Source: Flavobacterium sp. SLB02 (GTDB lineage: Bacteria; Bacteroidota; Bacteroidia; Flavobacteriales; Flavobacteriaceae). Taken from it: DNA of 64,000 nucleotides. The notes below the pieces were generated by a model. That model was not told the DNA's origin. It searched no databases and saw nothing but the letters and a program-made list of their open reading frames with translations. Location of the stretch: the NCBI RefSeq assembly GCF_009664855.1, contig NZ_CP045928.1, forward strand, positions 1,617,681-1,681,680, given 5' to 3'. Below are positions 51,768 through 60,579 of the stretch, piece by piece. Both the position numbers and the translations under genes were made by a program. How positions within the stretch are numbered: the stretch's first letter is position 1; the number at the start of each line of letters is the position of its first letter.

Positions 51768-53031
51768 ATTTTTTAAAGATTATACAGGCATTTACATCAC
51801 CAAAACCAAAACTGGCTTTAGCAATTATATTCAGATTTTTATCGATTGTTTTTAAAGGCACTTTTGATGCATCAATCAAGGCGGTAATTTCAGGATGAAG
51901 ATCTTCGCAATTAGTATTTCCAAATAAAAATCCTTCATGAAGCTGCAGCACCGTAGCAACACTTTCGATACTTCCGGCGGCGCTAAGACAATGTCCAGTC
52001 ATGCTTTTTAAGGAATTGATATACGGAAAATGAGTTCCCTTTCGATCTAAAGCTTTAGTCCAGTTTTCGATTTCGAGACTGTCTTTTGTAGTGGCTGTAA
52101 GATGGCCGTTTATGGCATCAATTTCAGTTGCAGAAATTCCTGCATTTTGTATTGCATCAGTAATACAGCGCTGAACCGCAGTACTGTTAGGAGCGGTCAT
52201 GCTTCCGTTACCGCGTTGTCCGCCGGAGTTTACATTTCCTCCCAATATTTCGGCATAAATGGTTGCGCCTCGTTTTAAAGCACTTTCAAGATCTTCGATC
52301 ACTAAAGCTCCGGCACCGCTTCCGGGAACAAATCCTGCTGCACCGGCACTCATAGGTCTTGAACCTTGTTCGGGAGTATCATTATATTTAGAACTGCAAA
52401 CCCGAAGCGCATCAAAACCTGCCCAGATATACGGACCGCTATCGCCGGTGCTTCCTGCTAATATGCGTTTTGCCTGTCCGGCTTGTATACGGTCGTAAGC
52501 CATCATAATAGCTTCGGTTCCTGTCGCGCAGGCTGATGAATTTGTGGTAACCTGATTGCCTAAAGCAAGTTTACCACCAAGATAAGCGCTAATACCGCTA
52601 TTCATAGTTTGTGCCACAACAGTGCTGCCCAGTCGGCGAACTTGTAATTCATCTATTTTATAAATGCTTTCGCGAAATTTATCGATCCCTGATGTTCCTG
52701 ATCCAAAAATGGTTCCGCTGTCCCAATCCGGTTCTTCGTTATTTTCGATTGATAATCGGGCATTTCTCCAGGCTTCGATTCCGGCAATAACACCGTATAA
52801 AATTCCTGTACTACTAAAACCACGAAGTTCTAATTCTGTAAAATACTGCAATTTTAGCTCCTCTGAAATGGGTGGCTGACCGGCAATCTGACAAGAAAAT
52901 TGCAATTCCTGTAATTGTGCATCATGACGAATTCCCGAAATACTATTTCTTAGTGAATAGGTAAACGCAGGAATTCCAACCCCGTTTGGAGCCGCTACAC
53001 CAAGGCCTGTTATAACAACTCTTTTGCTCAT
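51757..53031 (-). CDS. Beta-ketoacyl-ACP synthase (FabF-like KS)
   Basis: A 424-aa condensing enzyme. Catalytic Cys168 is in TTNSSACATGTEAIMMA, His310 in INGHLTATT (canonical NAHGTST), and His347 in KSMTGHCLSAAG. The Lys-Ser before the last His is kept. It is shorter of insertions than modular KS domains and fits an FabF/FabB-type elongation enzyme specialised for this pathway. It overlaps the FabZ gene by 4 nt upstream and the ACP by 11 nt downstream. Confidence 0.92.
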   Translation of the reverse strand: MSKRVVITGLGVAAPNGVGIPAFTYSLRNSISGIRHDAQLQELQFSCQIAGQPPISEELKLQYFTELELRGFSSTGILYGVIAGIEAWRNARLSIENNEEPDWDSGTIFGSGTSGIDKFRESIYKIDELQVRRLGSTVVAQTMNSGISAYLGGKLALGNQVTTNSSACATGTEAIMMAYDRIQAGQAKRILAGSTGDSGPYIWAGFDALRVCSSKYNDTPEQGSRPMSAGAAGFVPGSGAGALVIEDLESALKRGATIYAEILGGNVNSGGQRGNGSMTAPNSTAVQRCITDAIQNAGISATEIDAINGHLTATTKDSLEIENWTKALDRKGTHFPYINSLKSMTGHCLSAAGSIESVATVLQLHEGFLFGNTNCEDLHPEITALIDASKVPLKTIDKNLNIIAKASFGFGDVNACIIFKKFEN

Positions 53032-53465
53032 AATTTCGTTGTGATCATTCCGGATAAAACACCTTTACAAACTTCTTGTCCGGCTTGGTTTGTCATAATA
53101 ACATCGCATTTAAGTTTTCCGAACCTGAAAAATATTTTTTGTGATGTAACAGTTACTTTTTCATTTGGATACACGGGTTTTAAATAATGCATATCTGCTG
53201 AAGTAAAAGCGACTACTGTATCTTTATTGAAGCTATCCTTTAATAAATAGATACCCAGACAAACCATGCCTATTTGCGCCATTGTCTCGGTTAAAATAAC
53301 ACCCGGGGTTACCGGATTTCCATTAAAATGACCTTTGTAAAAATCAAGATCCTCACTGTAGGTATAAGTTCCCGTAATGCTGTTTTCATCTACATGCAGC
53401 AATTCATCTACAAATAGAAAAGGTTTACTGTAAGGTAACTGCGCTAAAATATTTTCTAAAGTCAT
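53028..53465 (-). CDS. 3-hydroxyacyl-ACP dehydratase, FabZ-like hot-dog protein
   Basis: A 145-aa hot-dog enzyme that removes water from beta-hydroxyacyl-ACP. FYKGHFNGNPVTPGVILTETMAQIG holds His47 and Glu60 in FabZ arrangement. It stands at the head of the acyl-supply sub-operon, with a 208-nt gap before it (to the type III PKS) that contains repeat sequence. Confidence 0.92.
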   Translation of the reverse strand: MTLENILAQLPYSKPFLFVDELLHVDENSITGTYTYSEDLDFYKGHFNGNPVTPGVILTETMAQIGMVCLGIYLLKDSFNKDTVVAFTSADMHYLKPVYPNEKVTVTSQKIFFRFGKLKCDVIMTNQAGQEVCKGVLSGMITTKL

Positions 53466-53673
53466 AATTTGTTTCGTTTAATACGTTGATGTTTTTTGAA
53501 CGCGGATAAAACGGATTTACTTTGTAAAGACGCGGATAAAAGCGGATTTTTTTTAATTTGAATCAAACAAAATTTCAATATAAAATCCGTTTTAATCTGC
53601 GTTTTGGCTTTAGCGAATCAGTAAAATCCGCGTCTCATTTTATATAACAATATTCAAATTCAGTTAGTTCGTA
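53466..53673. repeat. GCGGATAAAA repeat tract inside the PKS operon
   Basis: GAACGCGGATAAAACGGATTT near 53499 and GACGCGGATAAAAGCGGATTT near 53531 are answered by AAAATCCGTTTTAATCTGCG near 53582 and GTAAAATCCGCGTC near 53620. It may form a long stem. It is the only gap of any size in the cluster, so it may split it into two transcripts. Confidence 0.6.
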
Positions 53674-54726
53674 TTACCATTGCAACAAAACACGCTGTGC
53701 CGAAAATCCGGGGCCAAAACTCAGCATTAATCCCTTTTCTCCCGGTTTTGGTTTTTCGTCCATAATTTGTTCTAAAACATATAATACTGTTGCGCTCGAC
53801 ATATTTCCGTATTGTTTCAAGACTTCTTTGGTAGCATCGATATTTTTACCTAATCCTGAGAAAAGAGCTTCTACGGTGGTGACTATTTTTTTACCTCCGG
53901 GATGAAAAATCATATGATCTATATCTTTTATTTCTAAATTATTTTTCTTCAAAAAAGGATGAATAATATCTCCAAAATGAGAAGAAATCGTATCCGGAAC
54001 TTCAATATCCAATACCATTTGCAAACCGGAATTAGTCAGTTTGAAACCCATCATATGTTCGGCATCATAAAAATGATACATTTTCTCATTTAGTATTTCA
54101 GGACCATAATCTTCCTCATAGGATGATAAGAGACAACAAGCAGCTCCATCACCAAAAATCGCAGCACTTACAATATTAGGCATCGAAAAATCATTGAGCT
54201 GAAAAGTTGCCGTTGGAGATTCTACTGCTATTACTGCCGCACGTTTTCCGGGATTGGCTTTCAGGAAATTCTTTGCATATATAATACCTGATATTCCGGC
54301 TGCACAGCCCATTTCGGTTACAGGAAGCCTTACAATATCCTGCTTGAGTTTCATTTTATTAATAAGATAAGCATCCAGAGACGGAATCATTATTCCTGTG
54401 CAACTTACTGTAATAATATAATCCAGTGTCTGCGGATCCCAGCCTGCTTTATTAAGTGCTTTTTCTAATACTTGTTCACCTAGAATAATCACTTCGCGGC
54501 TGTAAATATCATTTTTATCTTCAAAGGAAGTGGCTGTAAAAACTTCTTCGGGATCCATTATAGAGTAGCGTTTGTCTACAGCTGCACCTTCAAAAATCTT
54601 TTTTACTTTTTTGATGAAACGTTCGTCCTTATCCTTTAGCCACACATCCAAAAACGGAAGTATGTCTGCTGTTGCACGCGAATATTTGGGTAGTTGCTTG
54701 GCAACCGATATAATTTTTACACTCAT
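53674..54726 (-). CDS. Type III polyketide synthase (chalcone/stilbene synthase fold)
   Basis: A 350-aa homodimeric ketosynthase working on CoA or ACP thioesters. The catalytic triad is complete: Cys141 (TEMGCAAGISG), His275 (FHPGGKK) and Asn308 (YGNMSSAT). The C-terminal GPGFSAQRVLL is the usual end. A bacterial type III enzyme with methyltransferase and flavoprotein neighbours usually makes alkylresorcinols, alkylpyrones or their quinones from long fatty acyl starters. It starts inside the methyltransferase stop (4-nt overlap, ATGA). Confidence 0.94.
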   Translation of the reverse strand: MSVKIISVAKQLPKYSRATADILPFLDVWLKDKDERFIKKVKKIFEGAAVDKRYSIMDPEEVFTATSFEDKNDIYSREVIILGEQVLEKALNKAGWDPQTLDYIITVSCTGIMIPSLDAYLINKMKLKQDIVRLPVTEMGCAAGISGIIYAKNFLKANPGKRAAVIAVESPTATFQLNDFSMPNIVSAAIFGDGAACCLLSSYEEDYGPEILNEKMYHFYDAEHMMGFKLTNSGLQMVLDIEVPDTISSHFGDIIHPFLKKNNLEIKDIDHMIFHPGGKKIVTTVEALFSGLGKNIDATKEVLKQYGNMSSATVLYVLEQIMDEKPKPGEKGLMLSFGPGFSAQRVLLQW

Positions 54727-55436
54727 TTTTTAGCAATTATCCATTGGTAACGAAAAGCCCATTTCCAGTTTATGGTATAGTTTTTTAAATCTAATTTTTT
54801 AGAGAAGTTCTCCAGTTCTTTTTTCTTAAAACCTCTTAATATAGAGATCAGCCCATCTTCGCGAGACATTTTATTTAATTTAAAAACAGCACACACCTTT
54901 TCAAAAAGGCGATACGCTAATTTGCTGCGGTGCAAATCGTTAATAACAATACCAATGTTGGCATTGTTATTAAAGGTAGTCATTATATTTAATATTTGGT
55001 CGTTGTCAAAATGGTGCAGGGTAAGGGTACATAAAACAATATCATATTGAATAGCATTGAAATCTTCGCTGAAAATATCGACACATAAATAGTCAATATT
55101 AGCATATTCAGTTGATAATTCTTTGGCATACTTTATAGTAAAAGCATTTGCATCTATACCAATAAGTTTAAGATTCAGGTTGTTTTTCTGGCCGTATTTC
55201 GCGAGCATACGCAGCATATCTCCGTTACCGCAGCCTATATCTGCAATTGTTATTGTTTTAGCAGGATCCGATTTTCTTAGTAATATTTTCAGTCCGTGCA
55301 GCGTGAGTTTATTACCGCCTAATAACCTGTTAATACTGGCAATTTTGTCCAATGCTTCCTGTAATTCTTTCCCTTCCAGAAAAAAATCATCCATTATCTC
55401 CGTTTCCTGTGTTCTGTATGTAGTATTTATGGTCAT
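54723..55436 (-). CDS. SAM-dependent methyltransferase of the type III PKS cluster
   Basis: A 237-aa class I methyltransferase. Motif I is ADIGCGNGDMLRML (about 65-78), then LIGIDANAFTIKYAKEL and CTLTLHHFDND (motif II/post). It lacks membrane helices. It probably methylates a phenolic oxygen or ring carbon of the polyketide. It abuts the flavoprotein gene (stop to start with no gap) and overlaps the synthase by 4 nt. Confidence 0.92.
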   Translation of the reverse strand: MTINTTYRTQETEIMDDFFLEGKELQEALDKIASINRLLGGNKLTLHGLKILLRKSDPAKTITIADIGCGNGDMLRMLAKYGQKNNLNLKLIGIDANAFTIKYAKELSTEYANIDYLCVDIFSEDFNAIQYDIVLCTLTLHHFDNDQILNIMTTFNNNANIGIVINDLHRSKLAYRLFEKVCAVFKLNKMSREDGLISILRGFKKKELENFSKKLDLKNYTINWKWAFRYQWIIAKK

Positions 55437-56573
55437 TTAATCAATTGCTATTGGTTTGCCGTGCGTTTGTTTAATTATTGCGGGTAATAGGCTAGGTAAG
55501 GCTACTGTGATGGCAACGAGGGTATTGGTAATGGTTTTGTTTCTTAAAACTTTAGCCAAAAGCCTTCCCATAAACAAGCGTTTACCAAAATGTTTTTTCC
55601 ACTGTTGTGTATAGTTTTTTTCTAATTCTTCTCGTGATGTTATCTTTCCGGAATAATAATCTAATACTAATTCTGATGCGATTTTGGCGCTGTGTATGGC
55701 CATTGCCATTCCGTTGCCACACAAAGGATGAATAAGTCCAGCTGTATCACCAATCATTACAATATGGTTTTCTACAGGTTGTTTTTTATCAAAAGAGATC
55801 TGACTTATGGTAAGAGGTTTATCAAAAAGAAGCGTACTGTTTTCAAATACAGCTTTAAGATGTTTGTTTTTATACAATACATTCTGCTGGTATTCTTCGA
55901 TGTTTTTATATTGTTTAAAGGTCGCATAATCGGCCAGATAACAAATATTGATAATATCATTCTCTACTTTCGAAACACCGCAATAACCGCCTTTAAAATT
56001 ATGCAATGCCACAACATCATTGGCAAAATCACCATAATAATGAGCTTTCACCGCTAACCATGGTGACTTTTTTATGAAAAAATCCCGTGATAATACCTGA
56101 TCGATATTGGATCGTTTGCCAAAAGCGCCCAATACTATTTTGGCTGATAAAACCTGATTGGCAGTAGTGATCGTAAAGAGATCATTATCGAAAGAAATAT
56201 CGGTAACCATTTCCATTATAATATTGCAGCCGTTTGTTACTGCTTTTTGATATAAAAAGTTATCCAACTGATACCTGCTGATCCCAAAACCACCTAACGG
56301 AAGATTTGCCCAAGCTGTTTTTCCCTTACGTGTTGTAAACTCGAATTTATTGATAGTGGTAGGAAGTAATTTTGAAATATCGGCCTTAAGCCAATAAAGA
56401 TAAGGTAAGATTTCGTTCGAGACATATTCGCCGCATACTTTATGGCGCGGATAAGCAGATTTCTCTATTAATGTTACCGTTAATCCTTTTTGAGACAGAT
56501 GTAAAGCGCTCGCCAAACCGGCAAGACCGCCTCCAATAATAACTACATCTGAATTTGTTTTCATACTAAGCAA
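55437..56573 (-). CDS. FAD-dependent oxidoreductase (geranylgeranyl-reductase/aromatic-hydroxylase type)
   Basis: A 378-aa flavoprotein. The dinucleotide motif is DVVIIGGGLAGLASALHLS (about 9-27), HKVCGEYVSNEILPYL follows, and GDTAGLIHPLCGNGMAMAI is the second FAD motif. It resembles both geranylgeranyl reductases and phenol hydroxylases. By analogy with the flavoprotein of phenolic-lipid clusters it may hydroxylate the ring toward a hydroquinone or quinone. First gene of the operon. Confidence 0.9.
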   Translation of the reverse strand: MLSMKTNSDVVIIGGGLAGLASALHLSQKGLTVTLIEKSAYPRHKVCGEYVSNEILPYLYWLKADISKLLPTTINKFEFTTRKGKTAWANLPLGGFGISRYQLDNFLYQKAVTNGCNIIMEMVTDISFDNDLFTITTANQVLSAKIVLGAFGKRSNIDQVLSRDFFIKKSPWLAVKAHYYGDFANDVVALHNFKGGYCGVSKVENDIINICYLADYATFKQYKNIEEYQQNVLYKNKHLKAVFENSTLLFDKPLTISQISFDKKQPVENHIVMIGDTAGLIHPLCGNGMAMAIHSAKIASELVLDYYSGKITSREELEKNYTQQWKKHFGKRLFMGRLLAKVLRNKTITNTLVAITVALPSLLPAIIKQTHGKPIAID

Positions 56574-56774
56574 TTTAGCTATTATATCTCAAATATTTAA
56601 TACATTTTATATTAAAATTGCTTAAAATTTGCAACGATAAATCTGGTTCGTACAGAATTGTTTACTACAAAGATCAAGAACTTGTTAATTCTTTAATTAC
56701 ATAATTTTATTTCTTCCTTATAAAATTACAGCTTTATTATGTTCATTTTTTAGGTTTAATAACGATGTAAAAAC
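56574..56774. other. AT-rich upstream region of the PKS operon
   Basis: No gene. I found no clear TAnnTTTG element; the minus strand has runs of AAATTTTAAGC and TTTATATT. The promoter of the operon should be here. Confidence 0.4.
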
Positions 56775-56809
56775 AAAAAAGCGGGAAGTTTAAATCTTCC
56801 CGCTTTTTT
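56775..56809. terminator. Bidirectional terminator between PKS operon and DoxD gene
   Basis: AAAAAAGCGGGAAG pairs with CTTCCCGCTTTTTT around TTTAAAT (stem 56775-56788 and 56796-56809). It lies 3 nt past the stop of the DoxD-like gene. Confidence 0.9.
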
Positions 56810-56812
56810 AAA

Positions 56813-57817
56813 TTATAAACTGGCATTCCAAGTGGCACCGCTAATATCTGTTAAAGTCAGTGTATAGGTACTTTTTTCAAAAGCCCATTTATTATCTATC
56901 GGAATCCGTATTGTTGCTTTCGATCCCAGCGGGATCACTAAACTATGTTTGCCGGGTTTTATTTTGGCTACATAATAATTCGATATTGTTTGAGGAGACA
57001 GTTGGGCTAAATCACTTCCGTCTAATTGTAAAAGGTGTTTTCCTGATTCGTTTTTTAGTGAAATTCCAATTAAAAACGAACCATAAACATCCACTCCTTC
57101 TACGCGAAAAACATCAAAACTTACTTCGTTGGGATCAATTTTTAAATTATTGATTTCAAGTTTTGGTTTTACAGATTTATTATGAAGCTTTCCGTAAACG
57201 CCACCATGAAAATATTGGTTGGTAAATAAGGTAAGTCCAAAGATAGAAAAGGCAATAACTAAAAGGATCTGTTTATGAGATCCCAGATTTAGTTCTCCGC
57301 AACCCAATAATCTAAACCATTTTGTTTGGGTAAAAGCTAAATTTTTGGCTATAAAATAACCGTCAAGAGAAAGGTAATTACTTCCGGTTAAAAACAAGGT
57401 GAATCCTGAGGCTAATCCTAAAATTCCAATTTGCCATTCGTCCAGGCAAGTGGTCCCGATCCAGCCGGAAGCCAATAAGATTCCTAAGGCAAGCAGGAAA
57501 ACACCAATACTCATCAATCGTGTAAAGAGACCTAAAATAAGGGCTAAGCCAACGATTCCTTCGATAATTGTAAAAGAGACCATATTGATCCATAAAGCAT
57601 CAGGATGTGTTACCAGATATTCTATAACAGGTTTTATACCAAGTGCATTAGGTAAAAAGTGATTGAACTTTTCGCCTATATATCCGGCTTCTTCGGGGAT
57701 TAATTTGTTTTCGAGGATAAGTCGCCTCCAAAAGGCCGAAAAATAAGTCCAGCCTACGATTAAACGTAAGGCCAGCGGAACAAGAGAGTTCACGTCAAAT
57801 GTTTTTTGATGTTGCAT
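56813..57817 (-). CDS. DoxD/DoxA-like membrane protein (thiosulfate:quinone oxidoreductase type)
   Basis: A protein of about 334 aa, started at ATG 57817 (MQHQKTFDVNSL). The first half has four to five helices with TYFSAFWRRLILENKL and NMVSFTIIEGIVGLALILGLFTRLMSIGVF, as in DoxD. The second half (from about 215) is a periplasmic beta domain (VSFDVFRVEGVDVYGSFLIGISLKNESG), as in DoxA; the two are fused. DoxDA passes electrons from thiosulfate to quinone in archaea; in Bacteroidota the role is unclear. The PKS cluster beyond may make a quinone, which is a loose link only. Confidence 0.85.
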   Translation of the reverse strand: MQHQKTFDVNSLVPLALRLIVGWTYFSAFWRRLILENKLIPEEAGYIGEKFNHFLPNALGIKPVIEYLVTHPDALWINMVSFTIIEGIVGLALILGLFTRLMSIGVFLLALGILLASGWIGTTCLDEWQIGILGLASGFTLFLTGSNYLSLDGYFIAKNLAFTQTKWFRLLGCGELNLGSHKQILLVIAFSIFGLTLFTNQYFHGGVYGKLHNKSVKPKLEINNLKIDPNEVSFDVFRVEGVDVYGSFLIGISLKNESGKHLLQLDGSDLAQLSPQTISNYYVAKIKPGKHSLVIPLGSKATIRIPIDNKWAFEKSTYTLTLTDISGATWNASL

Positions 57818-57851
57818 GATATTATAAAATTTAAAAAAGTATAAAAATTGT

Positions 57852-58268
57852 TTAAGCAGTGTATAAAACCACTTGTGGCGCAATCTTTAGTTTTTTAAAT
57901 ACTATAAAAATAGGAGGGAAGCTTACTGAACGTTTATTGAATTCGAAAGCAGGATGAATGGTAAGTGTAGTGGAAACTTTGTTTTGTTTTGTTTGAAAAC
58001 TAAAGCACTTTAATTTGGGTACGACAGGTGTTTGTGGTATAGAAAATGATTTTTTTGATGTAATTTCTTTATAAAGAAAGCTTACCGTACAAACTCCCTG
58101 AGCGGGCAATTGCGTCAGGCTTTTTTGAGAAAGTTCGACAGACCCGATTCCTGCAAAATGCAGTACAGATTTTTTAATATGGCAATTAGAAAAAGCATAA
58201 ACTAACCCTACTAAAAGCATAAGCTGCTTTAGGCGCTTTAAGAAAATAAGGGGTTTTTGAAATTTCAT
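57852..58268 (-). CDS. Unknown 138-aa exported or lipid-linked protein
   Basis: No family recognised. A hydrophobic N-terminal segment ends LVYAFSNC, a lipobox-like end. The rest is a basic beta-rich protein with VCTVSFLYKEI and TTLTIHPAFEFN. It lies directly before the DoxD-like gene (35-nt gap to its ATG), and just after the regulator, so it is probably an operon partner. Confidence 0.7.
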   Translation of the reverse strand: MKFQKPLIFLKRLKQLMLLVGLVYAFSNCHIKKSVLHFAGIGSVELSQKSLTQLPAQGVCTVSFLYKEITSKKSFSIPQTPVVPKLKCFSFQTKQNKVSTTLTIHPAFEFNKRSVSFPPIFIVFKKLKIAPQVVLYTA

Positions 58269-58311
58269 TTTATAAAAATAGTGCTTTTAAAATAAACTTT
58301 GCCGTCTATAC

Positions 58312-59901
58312 TTATTTTAACTCATATGTCTTTGCTTTTGTACCATGATCTAATTGTTTTTTCTCCTGGTTTTCTTTTTGAAGATAAGTAATAAAAGTTA
58401 GGGGAGAAACTCCGGTAACTTTTTTAAAGGTAATTGTAAATCTGCTATGCGATAAAAAACCGCATTGATCGGCAAGATAGCTTATTTTATATTTTAAATA
58501 ATTAGGATCATTTTTGAGTCGGTTAATAATATAATTGATTCGAAGTTCATTGATATAGCTGGCAAAATCCTTTGATTTATGCTTGTTAATAACATACGAT
58601 AGATAGCGATGGTTAATACTAAGTTCAGCAGCTACAGAATTTAAGGAAATGTCTTTGTTGAGATATAAATCAGATTTTTCAAACTGCTTTATGCTTTCTA
58701 AAATTGCGCTTTCAGTTGCCTCAGACATGTATTCTTTAGGAACTTCTTTTTTCGGAGAAATCTTAACTTCGGTTTCTGTCTGGTTCTCAATTTTGGTAAT
58801 GAATTTTTTAATTTTATTATAATCCTGTCTCCTTTTAAATATATAAATGCTAATGATAATTAAAACAATAAGTATACAGCTGCCAATAATAAGGTACTTG
58901 CTTTTTTGATATTCAGAATGGATATCAAACTGTTTTTTGCGTAGTGTTTTTATTAAATCATCAGCTATAACTTTTCGGCTTTGCTCTTCATCTTTATTTA
59001 GCGTAAGATTCAGTTCATTATAAGTTATGTATTTTTTGTTGTCGGTTTTTTTATAAAACTCCAACAATGAATTATAGACTTCCTGCTTTAATATAAAAAA
59101 ATTGGAATCTTCTGCTATTTGTTCTGCTGTTTTGTAATTTGAAAGCGCATTTTTAAAATCGCTCTTTGCTGTATAGGCATTTGCAAGACCATTATATATA
59201 AATCCTTTTAGAGGACTGTTTGGTGATTGTGATGATTCGAGTTCTTTTTTGGCTTTGTTAAAATAAAAAAATGCAGAATCGACGTTATGCAATAACAGAA
59301 AGTTTTTGGCAATAAGTTCATTATTGACAGCTGTTTGAAAGTTAATGTCAATACCGGCTCCGGCTTTTTTAAATAATTGATTGCCTTTTTTAAGATGTTC
59401 AATGGCTTTTGTAAAATTCGAAGAGTACATGTCGTAATAGGCTATTTCCTGAGACAAGTTGCCCTGAAACTTATACATGTCTGTTTTGTCTTTAATTTTC
59501 TTACTGATATTTACAGCTCTCTGCAAGTGTATTTTTCCTAAACTATAGATTTCGAATTCGCGGTAAAGTGTTGATAAAAAGCCGTTTATTCTTGCCTGCA
59601 TATTGTAATTCTTGTCCATTACTGCCAGACTGTCTGCGCGTTTTAATGCAGCAACAGCTTCATTTCGTATGCCGTACTGACGCAAAAGCGTTGCTCTAAG
59701 CATACTGGATTTGATTCGTTGCGAATTATTATTTGAAATCTTATAAAGATAATCGGTATTACTTAAAGCTTTCTTTGGATTTGAACTCAGCAATACCTGA
59801 GATGTTTCTGAAAAAACACTGTCAAATTTTGAACCTTGTGCAGAGCTTAAGTCAGGAAAAACCACAGCTATAAATAGAATAAGAATACGTTTTAGGTGCA
59901 T
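58312..59901 (-). CDS. Membrane-bound TPR-AraC regulator
   Basis: A 529-aa one-component system. Signal peptide (about 1-21, DLSSAQ), periplasmic tetratricopeptide repeats (about 30-330; e.g. EQIAEDSN, NSPLKGFIYNGLANAYTAKSDFKNALSNYKTAEQ), a membrane helix (about 341-362, YLIIGSCILIVLIIISIYIF), then a cytoplasmic AraC-type DNA-binding domain (about 425-515; SLNSVAAELSINHRYLSYVINKH, ISYLADQCGFLSHSRFTITFKKVTGVSPLTF). It senses something outside or in the periplasm and acts on DNA directly. Its targets are likely the two genes that follow. Confidence 0.92.
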   Translation of the reverse strand: MHLKRILILFIAVVFPDLSSAQGSKFDSVFSETSQVLLSSNPKKALSNTDYLYKISNNNSQRIKSSMLRATLLRQYGIRNEAVAALKRADSLAVMDKNYNMQARINGFLSTLYREFEIYSLGKIHLQRAVNISKKIKDKTDMYKFQGNLSQEIAYYDMYSSNFTKAIEHLKKGNQLFKKAGAGIDINFQTAVNNELIAKNFLLLHNVDSAFFYFNKAKKELESSQSPNSPLKGFIYNGLANAYTAKSDFKNALSNYKTAEQIAEDSNFFILKQEVYNSLLEFYKKTDNKKYITYNELNLTLNKDEEQSRKVIADDLIKTLRKKQFDIHSEYQKSKYLIIGSCILIVLIIISIYIFKRRQDYNKIKKFITKIENQTETEVKISPKKEVPKEYMSEATESAILESIKQFEKSDLYLNKDISLNSVAAELSINHRYLSYVINKHKSKDFASYINELRINYIINRLKNDPNYLKYKISYLADQCGFLSHSRFTITFKKVTGVSPLTFITYLQKENQEKKQLDHGTKAKTYELK

Positions 59902-60579
59902 GTAAATAAATTGTAATTAAAAGGTTGTATGGTGATGATTTTTTTTAATGACTTTTCGCTTCATTGATAAAGTTATGTCAATTTTTAAGAAAAATACTAT
60001 GATTTTTATGAATGTGGTGTATCAAATCATTATGCTGGGAAAAGTAGTTATTTTTTTTGATAAAAGCCGAGACTTTCCGAAATAGTAACAACTTATAATC
60101 ATTAAGTTACAAAATAAGTCAGGACAAATGTTGTTGAGAATAACTTCTGTTTTTAGTGCTAAATCATAGATAATTTCAAAAACGAAAATCTTAGCAAGGA
60201 TATTTTTTTGGCAGATTTTTTATTAATAAACTTCAGAAGAAGACCATTTATTTTCTTTATAAAAAATGCTCTTTGCGCTATTTTTTTGTAATCAAAATTG
60301 ATTCTTTTTGTCATAATGATCTAATAATTCTCAAGTAAACCGCATGTAATTATTTTTTTAATCGTGATTATGGCTGAAATGCCAATTCTACTCGTTAAAG
60401 TATTTTAAAAATAGTTTAACCGCAAATACCTGTTTGTCAGATGATTCTACTTTTTTTTATGAACGTATATTTTCTCTATTACGTAATCGAGAAAGGAATG
60501 CTCCCTTTACGGGTAGCTCTGATCTCTAATTTCGCACCCAAAATCAAATATATCTGGAATAATAATTCAAATGATAACT
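59902..60579. other. Long leader region of the giant surface protein
   Basis: About 680 nt without a gene. It is strongly AT-rich up to 60400. From 60480 a short GC-richer part reads GAAAGGAATGCTCCCTTTACGGG; AAAGG and CCCTTT can pair around GAATGCT. It may be a structured leader, but I cannot match it to a known element. A 66-codon frame at 60441 is not credible. Confidence 0.35.

Noticed and set aside
53674..54726. Plant-type chalcone synthase by recent transfer
   Set aside because: Motifs and neighbours fit bacterial type III enzymes for phenolic lipids; there is no phenylpropanoid context.
50998..56573. Flexirubin or aryl-polyene cluster
   Set aside because: The typical DarA/DarB, ammonia-lyase, glycosyl or lipid-transferase and ketoreductase genes are absent; a type III PKS defines it instead.
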